Assembly (NCBI GenBank): GCA_938084675.1
Contig: CALKGM010000006.1
Span: 1 to 64,000 of the forward strand
Source: Candidatus Poseidoniaceae archaeon
GTDB taxonomy: Archaea > Thermoplasmatota > Poseidoniia > Poseidoniales > Poseidoniaceae
DNA length: 64,000 nucleotides
Direction of reading: 5' to 3'
Shown here piece by piece: positions 57,983 to 64,000 of the stretch. The position numbers were made by a program, and so were the translations under genes. How positions within the stretch are numbered: the stretch's first letter is position 1; each line of letters opens with the position of its first letter. The notes under the pieces were generated by a model, which did no database searches, was not told where the DNA came from, and worked only from the letters and a program-made list of their open reading frames with translations.

Positions 57983-58861
57983 CTACTGATGTTTGGAATT
58001 TGAGTTGGAGGGGGATAATTTCGTACCTCTTACTATACGGCCTGCACAAGCATCCAAAACACGTGACGGGAATCCACCATTGACCATAATGACGTCAATC
58101 CCGTGTTCAGCCACATAGAATCCTCTTTCGACCTTGAGTCCGATTCCGCCTGTTACATCAATTGCAGATTCATGTTCTCCGTCAAACACGTGGTCTGGAG
58201 TAAGCACCTCAATGAGATCTTCTGGTCCGGCAAGCATTGGTGGCACTGCCAAGACTCCATCTACTCCACCTATTGCAAAGATAAGCCGTGAAACATGAGG
58301 CACTTCTATGGCTAGTCGCGCAACTAAGTCATCCCCCGATAAAATTCCAAATTCTTTCTCACCTTCACATGCAACCACATCACCAAAAGTGACCATCGTG
58401 ATTCCTTTTGGTGCCTGAATAAAGTGCTCTAGGGAACCCTTGAATTCGGCACCTGTTCCGTTAGCCCATTGGTGCGGTGGTAGAGACACCGCTGAAATAT
58501 CTCGAAATGTTAGCGCCTCCATGATGTGCTGGTTGAGTTCTAGCATGTCTTTTCGAACCTCCAAAAGAGCTTCATCTTGTGTCATCGGCCCCAAGATGCG
58601 TGCGTCGGGTAAATCGAGTCGTCCATCCGCCAGGCGGTATTTCTTTGCTTTCAGATGGCCAAATGAACCTGCTCCATGGACGAGAATAACATCAATTCCT
58701 AGTAGATTACACTCGAGAATTTGATCTGCCAAACTCCCAATGATTTCCAATTGAGGTTGCTTGAGGACATCTTTCTTTGTGATGAGTCCACCGCCCCACT
58801 TGATGACCACACGCTCTCGCATAGACGGTGGAGGATTGCTTGCGCCATGAGCGTACCGCAT
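57983..58861 (-). CDS. ipk: Isopentenyl phosphate kinase
   Basis: Amino-acid-kinase-fold enzyme that phosphorylates isopentenyl phosphate to IPP (EC 2.7.4.26), the last step of the archaeal mevalonate routes. Visible: VVIKWGGGLITKKDVLKQPQ for ATP binding, the catalytic His in VHGAGSFGHLKAKKYRLADG, FGILSGDDLVARLA and FAIGGVDGVL, then the end VTGGIGLKVERGF. ATG 58861 gives about 292 residues; ATG 58822 (MRERVVIKWGG) begins right at the fold and is equally possible. It precedes the isomerase/GGPP synthase fusion on the same strand and diverges from a small zinc-ribbon gene. Confidence 0.93.
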   Translation of the reverse strand: MRYAHGASNPPPSMRERVVIKWGGGLITKKDVLKQPQLEIIGSLADQILECNLLGIDVILVHGAGSFGHLKAKKYRLADGRLDLPDARILGPMTQDEALLEVRKDMLELNQHIMEALTFRDISAVSLPPHQWANGTGAEFKGSLEHFIQAPKGITMVTFGDVVACEGEKEFGILSGDDLVARLAIEVPHVSRLIFAIGGVDGVLAVPPMLAGPEDLIEVLTPDHVFDGEHESAIDVTGGIGLKVERGFYVAEHGIDVIMVNGGFPSRVLDACAGRIVRGTKLSPSNSNSKHQ

Positions 58862-58912
58862 GTTTGCAGATGATTCCAAGCATTCATGAGGCAAGGCGGA
58901 CGAGCCGTTGAC

Positions 58913-59251
58913 ATGGCGGACGAACCGAATGTTGACGAATTCATGCGACACTTGCAAGTCTGCATTGAAGAGGCTCGCACAATTGCAGATGGAGAGGAGC
59001 GAGAAAATAGGCTCTGGCAGTTGGAATCCGCATTACAAGAAGCAATCATTTACAAAAATAGAGTTGCAGAACTCCATCGTCACGGTATTGATCCTATCCT
59101 TCTTGTTGAGAAGGAAGCAGTGGAGCAAAAAACACCTGCTCCATTCAAGGTTGAGGCATTGATGACAGGCCATTCGCATTGCAGTTCATGCAATACAATC
59201 CTCGAGAACGACCTGGATTTCTGTCCTGCTTGCGGTCAAGAAAAGAAGTGA
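58913..59251 (+). CDS. Small helical protein with C-terminal zinc ribbon
   Basis: About 112 residues: a long helical, charged N-terminal two-thirds (FMRHLQVCIEEARTIADGEE, ENRLWQLESALQEAIIYKNR), then a zinc ribbon with CSSC and CPAC near the end (CPACGQEKK). No family recognised; such a layout suits a nucleic-acid or complex-adapter protein. ATG 58913 or ATG 58886 may be the start. It diverges from ipk with 51 bases or fewer between starts, and ends one base before the convergent kptA stop. Confidence 0.65.
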   Translation: MADEPNVDEFMRHLQVCIEEARTIADGEERENRLWQLESALQEAIIYKNRVAELHRHGIDPILLVEKEAVEQKTPAPFKVEALMTGHSHCSSCNTILENDLDFCPACGQEKK

Positions 59252-59252
59252 T

Positions 59253-59957
59253 TCATTCTTCTTCTGCTTCTTCTTGCTCCCATTGGGCAACAATCTCAAG
59301 GAGCAATGGGTCATCTGCTTCTACCTGGTAAAGGTATTCGCCAGGGACTTCATCGGTTAGGAATACAGTTTTTCCAGCACGGTAAATGGTGTGTCCATCT
59401 GCAATTGCTCGGGAAGTATCAACTTCAAGAATTGCCGGGCGGTGAATATGAACGTGTCCTGCTTCCATTGCATTTGGGATCGTTCGGGACAAATGGACGT
59501 TCTTTCGGTCACCAGCAGTCAGGCCGAACTCTAGCAGGGTTGCAACATCGTCTGGTGAACATGGGAAGTAGAGTCCTTCAGGGATATCATCTGTTGGAAG
59601 GTCAAGGTCAATTTCAATCGAGTGAGCATATGTTGCTCGGATCATTCCGTTTTCAACTTGGTAGCGTCCTTTGTCATCAGCGTTTGAGATTGCTTCAAAA
59701 TGCCAGGCTCGCAGCCAGTGGTAGTGACGTCGTTGTTTACCGATTGCCTCGGAAAGTTCCCGAGCGTTAACCCATCCGTTAATGTCCATCTCAACGTTGA
59801 ATTTTTCAGGGGCATGGCGCAAAACGAGGGCAAGGATCCGGCCGAGTGAGTTGGCTTCTTTGTCGCTCATGATGAATTTGCCCTCATCGTTACAAACGGC
59901 GCAGTTGGTTCCGGAGAAGTGTCCGTGGGTTCGGCATTGGCGTAGCATATTGTACAT
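59253..59957 (-). CDS. kptA: RNA 2'-phosphotransferase KptA/Tpt1 with N-terminal zinc finger
   Basis: Transfers the 2'-phosphate from RNA splice junctions to NAD+. 234 residues. The tetrad residues are present: Arg-His in ALVLRHAPEKFNVEMDING, Arg in NGMIRATYAHSIE and Arg in GDRKNVHLSRT. The LYHGT motif of the family reads LYFPCS here. An N-terminal zinc finger, CRTHGHFSGTNCAVC (about 8-22), precedes the core. ATG 59957 is used; ATG 59948 is also possible. A 115-base gap separates it from the divergent thiolase gene. Confidence 0.87.
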   Translation of the reverse strand: MYNMLRQCRTHGHFSGTNCAVCNDEGKFIMSDKEANSLGRILALVLRHAPEKFNVEMDINGWVNARELSEAIGKQRRHYHWLRAWHFEAISNADDKGRYQVENGMIRATYAHSIEIDLDLPTDDIPEGLYFPCSPDDVATLLEFGLTAGDRKNVHLSRTIPNAMEAGHVHIHRPAILEVDTSRAIADGHTIYRAGKTVFLTDEVPGEYLYQVEADDPLLLEIVAQWEQEEAEEE

Positions 59958-60002
59958 GCGGGCGAGACTTGTTCAAGAACCCTGCGGGCAGGGAACCAAC
60001 TC

Positions 60003-60010
60003 AAATACAT
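60003..60010 (+). promoter_or_regulatory. TATA-like AAATACAT upstream of the thiolase operon
   Basis: AAATACAT lies 33 bases before an in-frame ATG at 60044 and 63 before the homology-supported ATG 60074. It is the only A/T-rich box in the 116-base gap between kptA and the thiolase gene. Confidence 0.3.
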
Positions 60011-60073
60011 AACTTGGAAATCTCGTTAACTTCCAGCGAGTGTATGAAATGCCGCCACCCTTTCCCCTCGTTT

Positions 60074-61246
60074 ATGGTTGATGTAGCGGTAGTCGGTGCA
60101 GGTCAGACAAAATATGGAAATCACGCACTCGGGCTCAAAGGAATGTGGGCTGAGGCTGCATTGAACGCCTTTGAGAGCGTTGACGGAGATTTTTCTCCTT
60201 CACAAATCGATGAGGCCTTTATTGGTAGCATTGCTTTTGGAGGTTCTCAGCTTGGAAATACTGCTGCTTTACTCACCGAGCACTCAGCAATGGACGGTGT
60301 TCCTGTTCGTCGCGTAGAGAACGCTTGCGCCTCATCTGGGTTTGCATTCCGTGACGCTTGGATGGCCATCAAATCTGGCCAAGCCGATGTTGTTGTGGCT
60401 GGTGGAATTGAGAAAATGAATGACTTGACCCCCGAACGAAAGCGATTTTGGTTGGGCGTTTCGGGAGATACCGAATGGGAACGTCTTGCCGGTCTGACAT
60501 TCCCTGGTACGTACGCATTGATGGCACGACGGTATTTCCATGAATTTGATTCAAACCACGATGATTTGGTTCACATCAGTGTGAAAAACCATGCCCATGG
60601 CGCAATGAATCCACTTGCCCACATCCAAAAACAGGTATCGTTCGAAAAGGCTGCAGGCGGATTCATGGTTGCGGACCCATTGACGCTGTACGACTGCTGC
60701 CCTACATCTGATGGGGCATCTTGTGTGATATTGGCTGCAGACCATGTTGTTAAGCAGTTTACAGACACGCCAGTTTGGGTTCGTGGCTCAGGTGCTTCAT
60801 CGGACCGCCTTGCCCTTCATGACCGTCCTTCAATTACGCAACTTAAAGCAACAGCAGAAGCATCAAAGCGAGCGTATCAACAGAGTGGAATCACGCCCAG
60901 AGATATTGACCTCGCAGAGGTTCATGACTGTTTTACTATAGCCGAGCTTATGGCTACGGAAGACTTAGGTTTCGCCCAACGGGGACAAGGTGGTGCATTT
61001 GCAAGAGAAGGTAGAGGCATGCTAAATCAAGGCGATGTGACCATCAATTCTAGCGGTGGTCTGAAATCCAAAGGACATCCTCTGGGGGCTACTGGTACCG
61101 GTCAAATTGTTGAGGTTTTCAAGCAATTGAGAGGGCAAGTGGCCGATGGACGACAAGTTCGAGATGCTGAAACCGCGCTAACGCACAACGTGGGCGGGTC
61201 GGGAGCAACCTGTGCAGTCCATGTTTTGGGGAGGGAGCGACAATGA
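60074..61246 (+). CDS. Thiolase (acetyl-CoA C-acetyltransferase, SCP-x type)
   Basis: Thiolase-fold enzyme of about 390 residues. The nucleophile is Cys 85 in RRVENACASSGFAF; the acid/base residues are in EVHDCFTIAEL, SSGGLKSKGHPLGATGTGQI and HNVGGSGATCAVHVL. The layout is that of archaeal acetyl-CoA acetyltransferases, which supply acetoacetyl-CoA for mevalonate synthesis and are usually encoded next to a DUF35 protein and HMG-CoA synthase. The DUF35-like partner is here, overlapping by 4 bases; no HMG-CoA synthase is in the window. ATG 60074 matches the family N-terminus (VDVAVVGAGQTKYG); ATG 60044 is in frame. Confidence 0.9.
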   Translation: MVDVAVVGAGQTKYGNHALGLKGMWAEAALNAFESVDGDFSPSQIDEAFIGSIAFGGSQLGNTAALLTEHSAMDGVPVRRVENACASSGFAFRDAWMAIKSGQADVVVAGGIEKMNDLTPERKRFWLGVSGDTEWERLAGLTFPGTYALMARRYFHEFDSNHDDLVHISVKNHAHGAMNPLAHIQKQVSFEKAAGGFMVADPLTLYDCCPTSDGASCVILAADHVVKQFTDTPVWVRGSGASSDRLALHDRPSITQLKATAEASKRAYQQSGITPRDIDLAEVHDCFTIAELMATEDLGFAQRGQGGAFAREGRGMLNQGDVTINSSGGLKSKGHPLGATGTGQIVEVFKQLRGQVADGRQVRDAETALTHNVGGSGATCAVHVLGRERQ

Positions 61247-62076
61247 CTTCGGGTACCGACGTATGGAAGGGATATCTCCTTGCCTGGAATGAAACATATA
61301 CGTTGATTCAATCTCCGTTTTCCAAAGGTGATGATCGTGTTTTTGGGGCAGATAGTGATTACACTACACTAGCAATCGCTGCCCTTCAACACCGAGTTTC
61401 ACTCGGTGACACGATTGAATGTATCTCATTGGCCGAAGGCGTAAATGGTTCAATCTTCACCATGGCAACAGATGTGGATGTGGCCGATGAAAGCACGTAT
61501 GATTCTTGTAAATGGGATCTGCTCATTGGAGATGATGCGACGGTTGTTCTTGTCCAACGTGATATTCAAATCGAACTTCCTGAACTCGTAACTTTTGTTG
61601 AGGTGGATGAGGACTTCCACCTTGCCATTGCAAGTGCTTGGGAAAAAGAACTCCAAGACGCCCATGTGAGTCAGGGAGCTTATGTTTCAAGTTCACAGTA
61701 CAACGAAGGCGGAGTTGCTCGGATGGCTTTATCCGGCCAACAATTTGGGGAACTTTTGGTTTGGCCTCCCCGACAGTTGAATGAAAAAGGAGACCGGGAA
61801 GATGGGAGAGTTTCTCTCACGCCAACTGGAAATGTAGCGAGCTGGACCAAACTTTCTGCATCAGGTGCACCTTCGGAATTCTCTCTTAGGGCGCCCTTGC
61901 TCGGTGGTTTGACGACAGTATTTTTGGATCTTGACGATGGTCCTAAAGGTGTTTTTTTGATGGTGGATGATGAAGATAATGACGTCAAAATCGGTGATGC
62001 AGTGGAACTTGTCGTTCGCCGTATATATGCCCAAGAAGGCATGATTCGTTACGGCCTAAGAGGTCGTATCATTTGA
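61243..62076 (+). CDS. DUF35-like OB-fold protein with an extra N-terminal domain
   Basis: 277 residues. The last 90 (VSLTPTGNVASWTKLSASGA, then VFLMVDDEDNDVKIGDAVEL and YGLRGRII) form an OB-fold of the DUF35 type, which in archaea bridges thiolase and HMG-CoA synthase so that acetoacetyl-CoA is passed on. The usual DUF35 zinc ribbon before the OB-fold is absent: there is no CxxC. Instead, about 150 residues of unknown type stand in front (GYLLAWNETYTLIQSPFSKG, TTLAIAALQHRVSLGDTIEC), faintly like a degenerate thiolase-fold half. ATG 61243 overlaps the thiolase stop by 4 bases, so the two proteins are probably made as a complex. Confidence 0.7.
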   Translation: MTSGTDVWKGYLLAWNETYTLIQSPFSKGDDRVFGADSDYTTLAIAALQHRVSLGDTIECISLAEGVNGSIFTMATDVDVADESTYDSCKWDLLIGDDATVVLVQRDIQIELPELVTFVEVDEDFHLAIASAWEKELQDAHVSQGAYVSSSQYNEGGVARMALSGQQFGELLVWPPRQLNEKGDREDGRVSLTPTGNVASWTKLSASGAPSEFSLRAPLLGGLTTVFLDLDDGPKGVFLMVDDEDNDVKIGDAVELVVRRIYAQEGMIRYGLRGRII

Positions 62077-62118
62077 TTACAGCAAAGGCTTCTTAGAAAG
62101 GCAGGTTTACCCAAGGCC

Positions 62119-63135
62119 ATGGCAGGCTTCGGCGGCATGCGGAAAGGAAGGAATGAAGCAGTTGATAACCTCGGCTATAACGAGGACGGAGATTGCCCTC
62201 GGTGTGGTGGTAATGCCCAAGATTCAACCATGAAGGGCTATCTTCAATGCGGTTCTTGTGGACATGAATGGGCTGACCCAGATTATGTTGAAGAAAAAAA
62301 ATCGATTGAACCGCCTTCATACAAAAGAGACGAGGACCTCATTCGACAGTTCCGACAAGACATGGAATCGGGGGAACTTGCAGATGTGTTAGGGGTCAAG
62401 AAGGAACTAACCGGGCAACAAGAGCAATCGCTAAAACGTCTAGAGGATAAGTGGATGACTGGAATGCAAGGCCATTTTAATGCCGCAGTTGAAGAGCGTA
62501 AACCACTTATGATTAGTTTTGATGACGACGATAATATCGTATCCACAGAAGTAGGTTCCATCACATTGGTTGACAATGGGTTTGATGGTGGAGAGGAAAT
62601 TCGTTTGGAATATCCTGGAAAAGGCACCGAATTTTACGCATATAACGAGCGTAGCCCAACCGGATGGAAGCGTGGCCCGTCTGCAGAGGCAACCGCTCGC
62701 TCAATTGCAAATGTTATCAATCGTTCATCAAAATTAGTCTATGCTAATATTACTGGTAATCGCGTAGGTTTTGAACTGCGAGACGATTCTCTAAAGCGTG
62801 CCTCTTTCGTACTTTTTGTTGATGACCCGGGTGGTACTGACATTATTGCAGAAAAAGGCGGAGTTGTTTTGGATTCACGAGACCCCGTTACGCTACAGGA
62901 TTACAGGACCGTAGTGGAATTGGTGTTAGAAGATGGAATCATTTCACCCAGCGAAGATCAACTACTTTGGGCAATGCGTGAGCAATTAAATATTGATGAC
63001 ATGTATCACGTCCAAATGGTCATCGATATTTGTGGGGAAAATGCCGTAAAAGAATGTACAACTTGCGGTTCTATGGCTGATTTACACCAAGAATACGCCG
63101 CATGGTACTGTCAATCTTGTGAAGCGTGGTGCTGA
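62119..63135 (+). CDS. Soluble protein with N- and C-terminal zinc ribbons, unknown function
   Basis: 338 residues. A zinc ribbon lies at about 26-49 (CPRC, CGSC), a coil-forming charged region at about 65-125, a beta-rich middle (SITLVDNGFDGGEEIRLEYP), a helical TerB-like segment (VVELVLEDGIISPSEDQLLW) and a second ribbon at the C-terminus (CTTC, CQSC). The double-ribbon plan hints at nucleic-acid binding or scaffold function. No family recognised. It follows the DUF35-like gene by 42 bases and stands just upstream of the actin-like gene, separated by 133 bases. Confidence 0.65.
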   Translation: MAGFGGMRKGRNEAVDNLGYNEDGDCPRCGGNAQDSTMKGYLQCGSCGHEWADPDYVEEKKSIEPPSYKRDEDLIRQFRQDMESGELADVLGVKKELTGQQEQSLKRLEDKWMTGMQGHFNAAVEERKPLMISFDDDDNIVSTEVGSITLVDNGFDGGEEIRLEYPGKGTEFYAYNERSPTGWKRGPSAEATARSIANVINRSSKLVYANITGNRVGFELRDDSLKRASFVLFVDDPGGTDIIAEKGGVVLDSRDPVTLQDYRTVVELVLEDGIISPSEDQLLWAMREQLNIDDMYHVQMVIDICGENAVKECTTCGSMADLHQEYAAWYCQSCEAWC

Positions 63136-63268
63136 ACAAAAAAACCAGCCCTAGATCCTGTTCTATAGGATGCCTAACTCAAAGATTTCCAGGGTTCTCT
63201 TGAATAATCTCTATTTTAACGGTGGGACTCTTCATAAACTCCGCCGTTATGGATACGCCAGTGAGCCT

Positions 63269-64000
63269 ATGGCGAAAGATGTATTGTATATTGGAATTGA
63301 TTTGGGAACCTTCCGCTCTGTGATGGTCTCCTCGGACAGTCATGAAGTTGAGGAATTGACAGTTATTGGGACACCAAAAGACCCAATCGCTCGAAACTTC
63401 TTGAAGCGAGACGTTCTTTTTGGCGAAGAAGCCCTCAAGAACCGCCTTGCATTGAACCTCTTTCGTCCATTGGAACTCGGTGTTATCAAGGATACTCCTG
63501 AAGACAGGGAATTCATTGCACACTTTATCACTCATCTCATCGGTCTATCCGACCCTGAAGAGTACGACCGTGTCGTCGCCGTCATCGGTGCGCCTGCTGA
63601 AGCAAGCCACGTGGACAAAACAGCGATTTTTGATGCCGCTGCAGGTTCAGTAAACTCAGCAATGATTATCTCTGAACCCTTTGCAGTTGCCTACGCTCTT
63701 GACATGATTAACCATACTCTTGTGATTGACATTGGCGCTGGTACAACTGACCTTTGCCGTGTTTACGGTACAATCCCAGGCCCAGGTGACCAAATGCACA
63801 CAGGATATGCTGGTGACTATGTTGATAATCAAATCATCAAAGAAGTACAATCCAAATATAATGGGGCTCAAATCACCAAGGATATGGCTCGCCGATGGAA
63901 GGAGCAGCACTCATTCGTTTCAACAGGTGCTCCAGAAGAACCTGTTTTGGTTGATTTCTCCATCGATGGGAAAGCCATGACACTCGATATCACTGATTGT
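63269..64000 (+). CDS. MamK/MreB-like actin ATPase (partial, cut by window end)
   Basis: The first 244 residues of a bacterial-type actin; the frame is open to the last base. Phosphate-1 loop: YIGIDLGTFRSVMVSS; phosphate-2 loop: LVIDIGAGTTDLCRVYG; also VIGTPKDPIARNFLKRDVLF, ELGVIKDTPEDREFIAHFIT, AVIGAPAEAS, MIISEPFAVAYALD, GTIPGPGDQM and AGDYVDNQI. The run of motifs, including the PKD, PGP and QHSFVST segments, follows magnetosome MamK more closely than MreB, ParM or Thermoplasma Ta0583 as I remember them. It would form ATP-dependent filaments. ATG 63269 follows GTGAG; ATTTTAAC at 63213-63220 may be its TATA box. No other magnetosome-type gene is in the window. The comparison is from memory. 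Confidence 0.88.
   Translation, partial: MAKDVLYIGIDLGTFRSVMVSSDSHEVEELTVIGTPKDPIARNFLKRDVLFGEEALKNRLALNLFRPLELGVIKDTPEDREFIAHFITHLIGLSDPEEYDRVVAVIGAPAEASHVDKTAIFDAAAGSVNSAMIISEPFAVAYALDMINHTLVIDIGAGTTDLCRVYGTIPGPGDQMHTGYAGDYVDNQIIKEVQSKYNGAQITKDMARRWKEQHSFVSTGAPEEPVLVDFSIDGKAMTLDITDC

Noticed and set aside
1-64000. Search for CRISPR arrays, insertion sequences, integrases, toxin-antitoxin pairs and defence systems
   Set aside because: No regular repeats, transposase-like proteins or terminal inverted repeats were seen; composition and codon use look even throughout.

Overview
This 64 kb window is a gene-dense archaeal chromosome segment. The information-processing genes are archaeal: ribosomal proteins S12, S7 and L37Ae, EF-2 with a diphthamide site, the Rrp4/Rrp41/Rrp42 exosome, proteasome alpha, SBDS, prefoldin beta, RFC large subunit, TiaS, TrmY, KptA, Dph6, archaeal-type ProRS and GlyRS, SRP54 and Get3. 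Moderate GC, very short intergenic gaps, many zinc-ribbon membrane orphans, a secreted lectin/EF-hand protein, an archaeosortase and a type I IPP isomerase suggest a planktonic Thermoplasmatota-related euryarchaeon, most likely Marine Group II (Poseidoniia). That assignment is inference from gene content; there is no rRNA in the window to confirm it.

Layout. 1-6.5 kb: a truncated gene, three transporters (UMF1/Atg22-like, OPT, EamA) and SurE. 6.5-12.6 kb: TrmY and a CoaBC-like gene on the minus strand, then small membrane proteins, ProRS and a zinc-finger/DUF805 protein. 12.6-15.3 kb: SRP54 and Get3, two membrane-targeting GTPase/ATPase genes, side by side. 15.3-20.9 kb: a membrane protein, a membrane-anchored transglutaminase-fold protein and a TrkA-TrkH potassium uptake pair. 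20.9-24.7 kb: RFC large subunit, GlyRS and a 2x[4Fe-4S] ferredoxin. 24.7-33.7 kb: a 1760-residue Lhr-type helicase and a 1206-residue surface protein. 33.7-39.4 kb: an OYE-like oxidoreductase with archaeosortase, a HAD phosphatase, TiaS, a RadB-like protein without a P-loop lysine and small membrane proteins. 39.5-48.4 kb: PurB, Dph6 and the proteasome-SBDS-exosome-L37Ae-Pcc1-prefoldin-DHH cluster. 48.4-51.1 kb: Nudix, a TPR protein and a UbiD-family decarboxylase. 51.3-56.2 kb: S12-S7-(membrane protein)-EF-2-MOSC. 56.2-59 kb: an isopentenyl phosphate kinase followed by an IPP isomerase/GGPP synthase fusion. 59-64 kb: KptA, thiolase, a DUF35-like protein, a double zinc-ribbon protein and, cut by the window end, an actin-like ATPase that closely resembles magnetosome MamK.

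How the genes fit together. Isopentenyl phosphate kinase and the isomerase/prenyltransferase fusion together can convert isopentenyl phosphate to GGPP, the precursor of archaeal lipids. The UbiD-family protein about 5 kb away would fit as the decarboxylase that makes isopentenyl phosphate in the archaeal mevalonate route. Thiolase plus DUF35 is the arrangement seen at the start of archaeal mevalonate synthesis. The exosome/proteasome/translation genes form a superoperon known from other archaea. The surface protein, the archaeosortase and the zinc-ribbon membrane proteins make up the cell-envelope side.

I see no tRNA, rRNA, CRISPR array, insertion sequence or integrase. No stretch above about 155 bases lacks a gene; the largest gaps (41489-41641, 51133-51287, 52342-52472, 63136-63268) hold promoter-like sequence only. 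Six convergent gene pairs overlap at their 3' ends. The strongest leads are the MamK-like actin, the isoprenoid fusion operon, the archaeosortase without a visible substrate, the CoaBC-like protein whose decarboxylase half has lost its catalytic residues, and the long-form Lhr helicase.
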